Notes: generated by a model from the sequence alone, not told the origin. A stretch of 64,000 nucleotides of DNA from Bordetella sp. 02P26C-1 (GCF_009763255.1 NZ_WSJB01000010.1:62001-126000), one strand, 5' to 3'. Shown: positions 45,957 to 54,713, numbered from the stretch's first letter. Translations and numbers: made by a program.

Positions 45957-46286
45957 TCAAGTGGGATGGGGTTTATCTCGGGGGCGATCTGTCATACCCA
46001 TCACAATGCCGCAACATAAATGGGTGATCGCGTTAAAGCTCCTTGTGTGAGGTAGGTAATGGAAGGTGACTTCACGAGCGACATCGATACGGCGCGCGCA
46101 CAAACTGATCGCGGTGATGACGCCATTGACCGACATGCGGTGGTCGGTCTTGCTCCAGCTTTGTATGGCTGATCCCAACCAATAGCCCATCATGGTGCCT
46201 ATGGGGCAGATCTCTTGCGCGCCGTAATCGGTGTACAGACCGGCGCCGAAAGCGTGCCGCAGATCGGGTCTCGTGAGTTCGCGCAT
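45957..46286 (-). CDS. Double-glycine-type precursor peptide 2, MREL paralogue family
   Basis: A 109-residue precursor with leader MRELTRPDLRHAFGA (cleavage after GA, or one residue later after GAG). Shared family features are AQEICPIGTMMG, G34xxxG38 (GYWLG), SVNGVITAISLC (Cys63), and LCCGIVMG with Cys91/Cys92 and a second GxxxG. An extra Cys27 gives it an odd number of potential partners. The C-terminus is basic and proline-rich. AGGAGA lies 9 bases upstream of the ATG. Confidence 0.82.
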   Translation of the reverse strand: MRELTRPDLRHAFGAGLYTDYGAQEICPIGTMMGYWLGSAIQSWSKTDHRMSVNGVITAISLCARRIDVAREVTFHYLPHTRSFNAITHLCCGIVMGMTDRPRDKPHPT

Positions 46287-46353
46287 GGAGTGTGTCTCCT
46301 AAGGTTTGTTGGTTCGTCATGCGTCGGGGAGCATTGTTGGTATTGCGGGGTTG

Positions 46354-46731
46354 CTAGCCTATTTCCTCGTCGTCTTGAACGTCGGTCGGGTCGATGTCGG
46401 GCTGCTGGGTGACAAGCCCTTGTACATAGCCATGAAAGCCGATGGCGTATACCGTCGTGATGGCGGTTTTTAAAGACGTGCAGTGCGTCACGCCCGCATC
46501 GGCGAGCAAAGGTGTAGTGGCCATGCTGGCCAAGGTGGAGCCGAGTAAATAGCGAATCGACAGATTCTCGCCAGCAATGAGCCCGCCGACTTGATGCGCG
46601 ATGCTCGCGGAGACTCCCACGACCATAAGAGGTACGCCGCGTCGCGACAGTGCCCTGTTGATAGACCCCACCAACGGTATCTGGAATCCTCCGGAAACAA
46701 GCGACAATTCGTGCGGGTTGAGTGGTCTCAT
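46354..46731 (-). CDS. Double-glycine precursor peptide 1, large hydrophobic type
   Basis: A 125-residue precursor and the first peptide gene after the TolC-like channel gene (39-base gap). The leader MRPLNPHELSLVSGG is a textbook double-glycine leader. The mature 110 residues contain a basic start (INRALSRRG), a Gly-rich hydrophobic stretch (GVPLMVVGVSASIAHQVGG, 32-50), further amphipathic segments, one Cys (84) and an acidic tail ending DDEEIG. It differs from the MREL family but has the same leader logic. GAGGG is placed 8 bases before the ATG. I do not recognise a family. Confidence 0.8.
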   Translation of the reverse strand: MRPLNPHELSLVSGGFQIPLVGSINRALSRRGVPLMVVGVSASIAHQVGGLIAGENLSIRYLLGSTLASMATTPLLADAGVTHCTSLKTAITTVYAIGFHGYVQGLVTQQPDIDPTDVQDDEEIG

Positions 46732-46770
46732 GGTGTCAGGCCCTCTGGTAGCGGTGTGGAAAGAAAGCTC

Positions 46771-48219
46771 CTAGCGGACCCCCGTCGCGGGGAGCGTGTC
46801 GAGCGCTACGGCAACGCGGAATTGCGTGGCCAGCAGCTCATAACGCACGTCGATATGGGACTGCTTGATACTGGAGAGTTCGTCCTGCGCTTTGAGCAGT
46901 TCGATGGCGGTGCCGACGCCTTGCTGGTAGCGCACTTGCGCGCTGCGATAGGCTTGTTCGGCACTGGCTTCGGCGACATTCAATAGCGCGGCCTTCTGGG
47001 TGGTACTCGTGAGGCGGTTGATGTCGGTGAGCAACGCGAGCTCTTCTTCGAGCCAGATATTGCGTTCGGTGTCGCGCGCGGCACGGACCTTCGCCTTGGC
47101 GGCGGTGGTGGCGTAGCGTGTCGCCATGCCATCGAAGATGGGGATCTGCAGATTCAGACCGACGGACCAGCTGTTGACGTTCTGCCTGGCATTGGCATTC
47201 GAGGGACGCGTGATGCCCAGATCCCGGTCAGCCTGCAGCGTCAGGCTGGGGAGGTTCTGAGCGAAGATGGTCTGTTCTTGGGCGGCCGCGGCTTGCGTTT
47301 TGGCGCGGGCAGCGGCTAAGCGGGGATGATGACGGACGGCCGTGTTGATTTGCTCGGTCAACGCCATCGGGAATTGCGTAGCGTCTGCGCGGGTATCTGC
47401 GGATACGGGAGCGGCATGCTGATGCGCTGTCGTGGCCACGCTAATTGGCGTCTGGCCCGCCAGCCCCATCGCCGAGGCAAGCGCCATCCTGGCGGCGGTG
47501 GCTTGGCTCGATTTGGTTTCGCTATCGACCAGCGTGCGTTGCCAGGCGACTTTGGCTAGCAGTTCGTCGGCGATGGATCCGACGCCGCCTTCGCGCAGAC
47601 GTTGCGTGGCGAGGAAATTCTTTTCCGCTCGGGCAGCGGCCTCTTGAGCGGCCAAGGCGCTTGCCTGGGCGCTGCTCGCTTTGTAGTACGCCGTGGCAAC
47701 CGCGATGGCGTGATTGCGGTTGACGAGCACTTTGTTGTAGAGCGCCGCCGTGAGGTTCGCGCGTGCGTGATCGACTTGCGCCCCGCGTCTGCCAGAATCG
47801 AATAGCAGCCAGTTCAAGCCCAACCGGGCGTTTTCGCGATTGCCATAGACGTCATGATCGCCGTAGTCACGTCCGGCGTATCGCATGGATTTACCAAAGC
47901 GGCTGACATCCGCGCTGGCGTTCAGTGTGGGGAAATACTTGGCCCGTGCTACCTCGACTTCGGCCAGGTGCTCTTCGACCGTCTGCGTGGCTTGCCGTAC
48001 GGCGGGTGCTTGGCATAGCGCGATGTGTACCACGTCGCGCAATTCGAGATCGGTCAAGGTAGCGGGGGTTTCGCAAACGTCTGCCGTCAGCGGGAAGTTC
48101 AATGTCGGGGGCGTTTCCAACGACACGGGCGATGCCCAGGTGCTGACCGTTGAGCACATCCCCACCGTTAGCAAGAGGCGGGTGCGAACCAGAGAGAGGA
48201 CGCGGGATGGGCTAACCAT
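46771..48219 (-). CDS. TolC-like outer-membrane channel of the peptide exporter
   Basis: A 482-residue type I secretion outer-membrane protein. A signal peptide (hydrophobic core 8-25, cleavage near TWAS) precedes two OEP repeats: LRDVVHIALCQAPAVRQATQ, then LNWLLFDSGRRGAQVDHARA in the first, and VGLNLQIPIFDGMATRYATT in the second. It lacks a lipobox, unlike the NodT channel at 25872. The ATG at 48219 overlaps the exporter gene by 8 bases, so it is coupled to it. With the C39-ABC protein and the HlyD adaptor it forms a complete type I export line for the downstream precursors. Confidence 0.92.
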   Translation of the reverse strand: MVSPSRVLSLVRTRLLLTVGMCSTVSTWASPVSLETPPTLNFPLTADVCETPATLTDLELRDVVHIALCQAPAVRQATQTVEEHLAEVEVARAKYFPTLNASADVSRFGKSMRYAGRDYGDHDVYGNRENARLGLNWLLFDSGRRGAQVDHARANLTAALYNKVLVNRNHAIAVATAYYKASSAQASALAAQEAAARAEKNFLATQRLREGGVGSIADELLAKVAWQRTLVDSETKSSQATAARMALASAMGLAGQTPISVATTAHQHAAPVSADTRADATQFPMALTEQINTAVRHHPRLAAARAKTQAAAAQEQTIFAQNLPSLTLQADRDLGITRPSNANARQNVNSWSVGLNLQIPIFDGMATRYATTAAKAKVRAARDTERNIWLEEELALLTDINRLTSTTQKAALLNVAEASAEQAYRSAQVRYQQGVGTAIELLKAQDELSSIKQSHIDVRYELLATQFRVAVALDTLPATGVR

Positions 48220-50350
48220 GATGCTCGGGGGTGATCTTGTGTTCGTGCAGGCGGCCGTGTTGCAGGACCAGGATGCGGTCTGCCGACGCAATCGTCTGGG
48301 GACGATGCGCCACGACGATGCGCGTGAGGTTCAACGCTTTGAGCATGTCGACAACGCGCGCCTCGACTTGCAAATCAAGGTGGCAGGTGGCCTCGTCGAG
48401 GATGAGAATCTTGGGCCGGCGGTACAGGGCGCGGGCGATCAACAGTCGCTGTTTCTGCCCGCCGGAAAGCACGGTGCCCATGTCGCCGACAAGCGTGTGA
48501 TAGCCCATGGGTAGCGCGGCAATATCATCGTGTATCGCGGCATGTTTGCAACACGTTTCGATCCACTCGCGATCCGCCTCGTGATCAAAGAAACTGACGT
48601 TATCCGCGATCGATCCGGCAAAGAGCACATCGTCTTGCAGCACCGAGGCCGAGATGGAACGGATGCCGCGCGCACCCAACTGAGAGTAGGACACACCGCC
48701 TATGGCGACCTCGCCCTGGGTAGGCGGCAGTATGCCGAGCATGAGTTTTAGCAGCGTCGATTTGCCGGTGCCGGTGGTGCCGACAATGGCGACGGATTCG
48801 CCTTCTTCGATTTGAAATGACGCTTGATCGAGGACCAGCGGCTCCGCCTCGCCATAGCGGAAGCTGACGTTGGAGAATGCCAGCGTCCCGGCCAGATTGT
48901 CGACGGGGCGCTGCGGATCCAGGCCGGGACTCTCGGGCGCGGTCAGCACAATGTCGGAGAGGCGTTCGCCTTGCAGGCGCAGCATGCGCAGTTCGAAGAA
49001 GTTATCGATCAACGCGCCGACTCGTTGATTGAACTGCGATTTGTACGCGAGAAAGGCCATCAGCATCCCGACGCTAAAGCCGCCCGAGATAACCAGGTTG
49101 GCGCCGGCCCACAGAATGATCAACCCTTCCATGCCGAATATCACGGCATTGAGCTGCTGAAACGCGAGTTTGAGTTTTTGCACCTTCACGCCGGCATTGA
49201 CCTGATTGACCAGCAACGATTGCCATGACGTGCAGCGGTCCTGCGTTTTCTGAAAAACCTGCAGCGTGCGGATGCCGCGCAATGTCTCCAGAAAATGCGA
49301 CTGGGTCTGCGCGCCCTTGATGATGGCGTCGTGCGAACGCGCCTTGAGCGGAGGGAAAGACACGAGTCGAACGATGCCGTAAATCACCATGGCGGCGATG
49401 GCGATCAGGGACAACTGCCAGCTATATAGCAGCATCAATGCCAGCGTGATGACGGTCATGAGACCGTCGAGGATACCGGCGACGAGCGAGGCATTCAGTG
49501 TCTGTTGGATCGTGTCGATCGAGCCGAACCGGGACACGATGTCGCCGATGTGACGACGCTCGAAATAAGCGGTCGGCAGCTTTACCAGATGCGAAAACAG
49601 ATTGCTCTTGCTCTGGAACGAGAGACTGGTTCCCAGTTGCATGCCGATATAGGCGCGTAGCGTGGACACCGCGGTCTGCATGATGAGCAAGAGCGCGAAT
49701 CCGATAAGCAGGGTGGTTAATAGATCGGTGTCGGCGGAGACGATCACGTCATCGATCACCCACTGCGTGAAGACCGGCGTGGTGAGCGAGAGCATTTCCA
49801 GCACCAGTGCGAGCACGATGATCTGCAGCAGCGCGCGCTTGATGCCGTAGACTTTGCCGATTAGCTTACGCAGGTGCAACGGCGGCTCGGGCGGGGCGGG
49901 CTGGAACGTTTCGGCGGGCCAGACTTCCAGGGCGACGCCGGTGAATGCTTCGTTAAGCTCCTCGTAGCTGATTTTGCGCTGGCCTGTCGCGGGATCGTTG
50001 ATGATCGCGGTTCGGCCATTGGCCGAACATAGCACCACGAAGTGGTTGAATCGCCAATGCAGGATGCAAGGCGTGCGCAGATTGGTCAGTTCGTCGAGTT
50101 CCAGACTGACGGCCCGGTACTGCATGCCAAGCCGTTCGCACATGCCCGCCACCTGCAGCAGCGTGGCGCCCTTGAGCGAGATCGGGAAACGTTGGCGCAA
50201 CTGATGGATCGTCAAGGCATGGCCGTGGTAGCTCGCCACCATGGCGATGCAGGCGTTGGCGCACTCGGCCGCCTCGCCCTGCAAAATGACGGGGACGCTG
50301 GCGCGCCCGGACATCAGGCGTTTGAGGTCCGTGAGTGTGAATCCGCTCAT
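48212..50350 (-). CDS. Peptidase-containing ABC exporter (C39 bacteriocin-processing type)
   Basis: A 712-residue exporter that cleaves double-glycine leaders and exports the peptide. The N-terminal C39 peptidase (about 1-140) has its catalytic residues: Gln24 and Cys30 in QGEAAEC, His103 in RFNHFVVL and Asp119 in INDPATG. A six-helix transmembrane domain follows (about 165-455), then an ATPase domain with GTTGTGKST, LSGGQKQR and ILILDEAT. It resembles CvaB/MchF-type microcin exporters. The ATG overlaps the HlyD stop (ATGA). Because the peptidase is intact, it should process peptides rather than act as a HlyB-like non-cleaving exporter. Confidence 0.95.
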   Translation of the reverse strand: MSGFTLTDLKRLMSGRASVPVILQGEAAECANACIAMVASYHGHALTIHQLRQRFPISLKGATLLQVAGMCERLGMQYRAVSLELDELTNLRTPCILHWRFNHFVVLCSANGRTAIINDPATGQRKISYEELNEAFTGVALEVWPAETFQPAPPEPPLHLRKLIGKVYGIKRALLQIIVLALVLEMLSLTTPVFTQWVIDDVIVSADTDLLTTLLIGFALLLIMQTAVSTLRAYIGMQLGTSLSFQSKSNLFSHLVKLPTAYFERRHIGDIVSRFGSIDTIQQTLNASLVAGILDGLMTVITLALMLLYSWQLSLIAIAAMVIYGIVRLVSFPPLKARSHDAIIKGAQTQSHFLETLRGIRTLQVFQKTQDRCTSWQSLLVNQVNAGVKVQKLKLAFQQLNAVIFGMEGLIILWAGANLVISGGFSVGMLMAFLAYKSQFNQRVGALIDNFFELRMLRLQGERLSDIVLTAPESPGLDPQRPVDNLAGTLAFSNVSFRYGEAEPLVLDQASFQIEEGESVAIVGTTGTGKSTLLKLMLGILPPTQGEVAIGGVSYSQLGARGIRSISASVLQDDVLFAGSIADNVSFFDHEADREWIETCCKHAAIHDDIAALPMGYHTLVGDMGTVLSGGQKQRLLIARALYRRPKILILDEATCHLDLQVEARVVDMLKALNLTRIVVAHRPQTIASADRILVLQHGRLHEHKITPEHHG

Positions 50351-51615
50351 GAAGAAATCTTTCCTGTAATGCTGTAGAGCGGCTCTAACACCCACTCGTA
50401 AATCGCGCGGGTCTCACGCAGGATATCGACCTCAAGCGCCATGCCGGGCGCGAGCGGCCGTTGTTCGCCATAGGCCAGGATGTGCTGATTGTCTAGGCGC
50501 AGCGAGGCCCGGTAGTAGAGTTCTTGCGCGGCTTGGTGGTCGAGGCCGGGCAGGGCGCCAGAGATGCTGACGATTTCCGAGGCGGGCACCGCCACCGACG
50601 AGATGGAAGTAATCGCGGCGCCATGCATGCCGAATTTTTGATAGGGATAAGAGGCGTAACGAATCAGGGCACGGTCGCCAATGCGCGTAAAGCCTATGTC
50701 TTTGTTCTTGATGTAAATATCGGCGATGAGTTCGGTATGTTGGGGCACGAGGCTGAGCAGTGCCTTGTTGGGTTCGGCGTGCTGGCCGACTTCCGCCAGG
50801 ATGCTGCTGATCTGGCCGCTCTCCGGAGCGACGATGACGAGATGACGTCGCGCTTCGTTTTCGGTGAGCTCCTGCGTGATGGCGAGGATGTCGCGCTCGA
50901 CGCGTCCCATGGCGGTTTGCTGCTTGAGCGGCAACATGCGCTGCTCGCTTTCGTGCTTGGCGAGGTCCTTGGCGGTCTCGGCGCGCAGCTGTGTCAGGTC
51001 GGTCAAACGGGTGCGTTGCTCTAACTGCGCGGCCTGACGCTCCTGTAACTGATCACGCGAGACGAAGTTTTCGCTCGCCAGCGACGCATATCGCCGCGTG
51101 CTGTCGTCCGCGATGGCGACGCGTTTGCGCTGCAACTGGATCTGGTTATCGATGCGGTCGAGTTTCTGCGTCAGCGTGGCGATGATATGCGTGAGCGACG
51201 CCGCCTCTTCCTCGTGAATAGCCTCGAGTTTGGTGCGTTCGTGTTGCAGCAGCTCCAGGCGCCGCTGCATGCGTATCCCGATGCTCTCCTGGGCCGCCGC
51301 GCCCGACTGGGTGTAGCGCTCGCTGGAAATGGTGAGCAAGGGGTCGCCCTTGGCGACAAGCGCACCCTCGCTGACATGCTTGGCGGTGACCACGCCGGGT
51401 TGCGGGGCATGGACCTTGACCAGGCCGCTGGCGGGAATGAGCTGTCCATAAACCTTGACGCGCTTGGTATAGGAGCCAAAGCAAAAGAACAGCACTAACG
51501 CGAGTCCAAATATGGCGAACACGCCCACCAGTAATGAGGTAGACACGGGACGCAATGCGATCACGGATCCCAGGGGATGCGTTTTCGTGGCCTCGATTGC
51601 AGCTTTACGAAACAT
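50347..51615 (-). CDS. HlyD/CvaA-like periplasmic adaptor of the peptide exporter
   Basis: A 422-residue membrane fusion protein with a short cytoplasmic N-terminus, one membrane segment (about 28-48: TSLLVGVFAIFGLALVLFFC), a beta/lipoyl segment with GLVKVHAPQPGVVTAKHVSEGALVAKGDPL, a long coiled coil (about 110-260) and a C-terminal barrel ending in LRETRAIYEWVLEPLYSITG. This C-terminus is typical of CvaA-like adaptors. It is the first gene of the peptide operon and overlaps the exporter gene by 4 bases. No clear ribosome binding site precedes the ATG at 51615. Confidence 0.92.
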   Translation of the reverse strand: MFRKAAIEATKTHPLGSVIALRPVSTSLLVGVFAIFGLALVLFFCFGSYTKRVKVYGQLIPASGLVKVHAPQPGVVTAKHVSEGALVAKGDPLLTISSERYTQSGAAAQESIGIRMQRRLELLQHERTKLEAIHEEEAASLTHIIATLTQKLDRIDNQIQLQRKRVAIADDSTRRYASLASENFVSRDQLQERQAAQLEQRTRLTDLTQLRAETAKDLAKHESEQRMLPLKQQTAMGRVERDILAITQELTENEARRHLVIVAPESGQISSILAEVGQHAEPNKALLSLVPQHTELIADIYIKNKDIGFTRIGDRALIRYASYPYQKFGMHGAAITSISSVAVPASEIVSISGALPGLDHQAAQELYYRASLRLDNQHILAYGEQRPLAPGMALEVDILRETRAIYEWVLEPLYSITGKISS

Positions 51616-51993
51616 AGGCGATCAATGCGTTGAGCGTAAGGTTGTCCCACAGCATCGAATTCAGGATGCGACCGCGAACCGGATGATGAGGCTCGTCTCT
51701 CGCTGCTAACGGCGCTGGGTTGGCCGGTGAGTACGAGTCATGGGAAATCGTTAAAGCAAGTGTCGGACGGCACTTACGGATGAGGCCATTCTAGGCAAGG
51801 CCCATCGGGCTCAAATGGAAATGCAACCTTTCGCCGGGAAATCAGACAATTCTTATTAATCGTAGTTTCTGATTGCACTGCGGCGCTGGAATACGGGCGT
51901 GTTGCCCGCCCCCATGTTGTGTTTTTCAGCGACAGCTTTGCGCCGATTAGCGTCGGCGCTATGGCCGACATTTTCGATGCCGGCCGGTGTTTT
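51616..51993. other. Intergenic region upstream of the peptide export operon
   Basis: This 378-base region separates the adaptor start from the end of the sulfatase gene, and both genes are on the minus strand. It must contain the operon promoter. An AT-rich patch lies near 51835-51875, but I find no convincing -35/-10 pair and no copy of the tRNA-Pro 3' end. A small hairpin CGGGC/GCCCG lies near 51896-51910 without a T-run. Confidence 0.4.
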
Positions 51994-53889
51994 CTAGTTG
52001 TCCACGGGCACGCAGTAACGTGTTTCGCGGTAGGCCCAACTCGGCCATAGCGCATGGGCCAGGGCCTCTTCGGCCAGCGCGGGGTTGACGCTGGCGGGTT
52101 CGAAGGTTTCCGGCATGCTGTAGCGGAACTGCACTGCGGGTTTGCCGGGCAATAGCACCAGCAAGTCGTCGCCCTTCATATAGCCATAGTTATTTTCATA
52201 CTGCATGATGGCGCGATTCGGTGTGCTGCGCGTCAGATCATGTCCGAGCATGGGATGCGTGCAGCTCACACCCGCCAGCGATAGCAGTGTCGGCGGCAGG
52301 TCGATCTGGCTGATGATGCTGTCGTCGCGGCGCGCTTCGATGTCGGCGCCCAGAATGACCGCAGGGATGTGGAAGTGCGTGACCGGAATCAGCGTGTCTC
52401 CGAAGACGCGCGAGTCGTGATCGGCCACGATCAAGAAGATCGTGTCTTCCCAATACGGTGCCTGGCGCGCGCGCTCGAAGAATTGCCCCAGCGCCCAATC
52501 CGCATAGCGCACGGTGTTTTCTACCGTGGCGGGATTGCCCTGCACGCTGATGCGGCCGGCGGGATATTCCCAGGGCGAGTGATTCGATACGCTGAAAGCC
52601 AGCGTAAACGAGGGCGTGTTGCTTTCGACATCGGCGCGCAGTTTGGCGTCGAGCTGGGTAAACATGTCCTCATCGGACGCGCCCCAGGTCCCGACGAAGG
52701 CCGGATTCTTGAAGTCCGGCAAATCCACGATTTCGTCAAAGCCGTTGCCAAGGAAGAATCCCTTCATGTTGTCGAAATGGGATTCCCCGCCATAGATGAA
52801 GCGCGAGTGATAGCCATGGCCCGCCAGCCCAGCCGCCAGGGTAAAAAATCCGCGTTGCGCGGCAGGCAGTTTGAGCACGGCTTGCGCGGGCGTGGGCAAA
52901 AAGCCCGCGGTGACCGCTTCCAGGCCACGCACAGAGCGCGTGCCGGTGGCGTAAGCGCGCGTAAACGCCCAGCCTTGGCGCGCGAGGGCGTCGAGATGCG
53001 GCGTGAGGTCTTGGGCGCCGCCCAGTGCAGCGCTGTATTGCGCGCCCAGACTTTCTTCGAGAATGATGACGATATTGGCCGGGCGGCTGCGCTGTCGGGT
53101 TGGTGCCTGCACATGTACGCTGGGATGCGTCGCGATCGCGGGCGGGTAGGGCAGGCCCGCGCAGGTCAAGGCGATCTCCTGCATGCGTTCGCCGGGCATG
53201 CGGCCGTAGACGGCGCCAGCCGACTTTTCGTGCTTCATGCTGTAGATGGCATAAAACACGTTATAGAGCGAGTTCAGCGCCAATGCATTGAGCAGTCCGT
53301 CATTGCTATAAGCAACGGTGGATGGGTTGATGGGCCGGTGTCCGAGCGTGCCGCGAATGGCGAGAATGACGGCGGCCAGGATTGCCAGACTGCCCACTGG
53401 CATCAGCCACCACGACCAGCGCGCTTCCACGGGCGGATTGCTAAACAAGGCATGACCGATGACCACCAACACGATCAACGCTACCAGCGCGCCCGCGAGC
53501 TCGCGTTTATAGCCGCGCCACAGCATGCCGGAGACTTCGCGGGGATGCTTGAGATATTCGACAAACAGGCGATTGGGCCGCGTGTCGTATTCCTGGATAA
53601 AGGCGGGCGTGGCAATCTCTAAAAATCCGAGCACGACCCAGCAAACTTGCAGCCAGATGCCGGTGGCGACGGCGGCCGCCGGGATGTGCGCCAACCAGGG
53701 CGATAGCACCGCGGGCAAGGCCACCAGCACGGCGATTTGATGCGCGTCGATGCGCAGCCCGCCCCACAATAAGGGCCGCAGACCGCCGGCTTTACGTACG
53801 CGGCGCCATTGCCAGGCGGCTAACGCAAGACGGCTGCCGACGAGTAGCAAGAACGAGGCGAGGATGAAAATCAGTGTAGCGTTTCGCAT
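51994..53889 (-). CDS. LTA-synthase-like membrane sulfatase (phosphoglycerol transferase type)
   Basis: A 631-residue protein with an N-terminal membrane domain (about five segments in the first 190 residues) and a periplasmic sulfatase-fold domain. Catalytic-site landmarks are VIILEESLGAQYSAALG, the ATGTRSVRGLEAVTAGFLP region carrying the probable nucleophile Thr, VADHDSRVFG and THFHIPAVILG. In Gram-negatives such proteins add phosphoglycerol or phosphoethanolamine groups to envelope glycans or lipids; the acceptor is unknown. The ATG at 53889 (MRNATLIFIL) or 53907 may be the start. Confidence 0.85.
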   Translation of the reverse strand: MRNATLIFILASFLLLVGSRLALAAWQWRRVRKAGGLRPLLWGGLRIDAHQIAVLVALPAVLSPWLAHIPAAAVATGIWLQVCWVVLGFLEIATPAFIQEYDTRPNRLFVEYLKHPREVSGMLWRGYKRELAGALVALIVLVVIGHALFSNPPVEARWSWWLMPVGSLAILAAVILAIRGTLGHRPINPSTVAYSNDGLLNALALNSLYNVFYAIYSMKHEKSAGAVYGRMPGERMQEIALTCAGLPYPPAIATHPSVHVQAPTRQRSRPANIVIILEESLGAQYSAALGGAQDLTPHLDALARQGWAFTRAYATGTRSVRGLEAVTAGFLPTPAQAVLKLPAAQRGFFTLAAGLAGHGYHSRFIYGGESHFDNMKGFFLGNGFDEIVDLPDFKNPAFVGTWGASDEDMFTQLDAKLRADVESNTPSFTLAFSVSNHSPWEYPAGRISVQGNPATVENTVRYADWALGQFFERARQAPYWEDTIFLIVADHDSRVFGDTLIPVTHFHIPAVILGADIEARRDDSIISQIDLPPTLLSLAGVSCTHPMLGHDLTRSTPNRAIMQYENNYGYMKGDDLLVLLPGKPAVQFRYSMPETFEPASVNPALAEEALAHALWPSWAYRETRYCVPVDN

Positions 53890-53936
53890 GGAGCGTCTTT
53901 CGCCCATGGCCGGGGGCCATCAGGCAGGTCGGAGTG

Positions 53937-54713
53937 TCAGGGACAGGACGTGCCTGACGGAAGGTTGGCGCGGACTAAGCGGCCGGCGATGGATTCAATC
54001 GCGGGGATTTCGGGTAGCGTGTCTGCCGGGCCATACCAGCGTGCTTCGGCGATCTCATCGGCCTGAACGCGGATTTCGCCCGACACATATTCGGCGGTGA
54101 AGGCAATCATCAGCGAATGGGGGAAGGGCCAGGACTGGCTGCCGAAGTAGCGCAGATTGTTGACCTTTAATCCGACTTCTTCGTACACCTCGCGATGGAT
54201 GGCGTCCTCGATGCTTTCGCCGGCCTCGACAAACCCGGCCAGCGCCGTGTGTCGCGCGGTGGCGTAGGTGGCATGACGGGCGAGCAAGATGCTGTCGCCC
54301 TTGCGGATCAACACCATCATTGCCGGCGAAATGCGCGGATACGACGACAGGCCGCAGGCGGGGCAGCGCATACAGAGTTCGTGGCCGACGGGCGCCATGG
54401 GCGTCGCACAGGCGCCGCAGAAACGATGCGTGCGGGCCCATTCGGCGACCTGGAAAGCCCGGCCGGCAACAGCCCAGCGGTCGCCCAGTTCGCTCAATAA
54501 CGCACGGAGCTTGCGAAAGGCGTAGCCGGGCGGCGGTTCGCTGGTCAGGGGCACATGCGTGGTACGGATTGCAGGATCATGCAGCCATACTTGCTGCAGG
54601 GCATCATGCGACAGATTCAGCGCGGCGCAAGCCGAGGCGTCGGGGAGTTCGATTTCGGTCTCGCGGACCAGAAGTTCGTTGCCTCGGAATATGAAATACA
54701 AGATAGGTCTCAA
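53937..54713 (-). CDS. nudC: NAD(H) pyrophosphatase / RNA deNADding enzyme
   Basis: A 258-residue Nudix hydrolase. It has the NudC zinc ribbon (FCGACATPM, then CMRCPACG) before the PRISPAMMVLI strand, the Nudix box GFVEAGESIEDAIHREVYEE and the following SQSWPFPHSLMIAF motif, which is the NADH-specific SQPWPFPxS signature. It hydrolyses NADH and removes NAD caps from RNA in relatives. It lies alone between the sulfatase gene and mobB. Confidence 0.95.
   Translation of the reverse strand: MRPILYFIFRGNELLVRETEIELPDASACAALNLSHDALQQVWLHDPAIRTTHVPLTSEPPPGYAFRKLRALLSELGDRWAVAGRAFQVAEWARTHRFCGACATPMAPVGHELCMRCPACGLSSYPRISPAMMVLIRKGDSILLARHATYATARHTALAGFVEAGESIEDAIHREVYEEVGLKVNNLRYFGSQSWPFPHSLMIAFTAEYVSGEIRVQADEIAEARWYGPADTLPEIPAIESIAGRLVRANLPSGTSCP

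Noticed and set aside
51774-52055. A 93-codon minus-strand frame upstream of the adaptor gene
   Set aside because: It overlaps the sulfatase 3' end in another frame and shows neither a leader, a signal peptide nor a ribosome binding site.
52369-53622. A 417-codon plus-strand frame inside the sulfatase gene
   Set aside because: Antisense shadow without motifs; the minus strand carries the full LTA-synthase-like protein.
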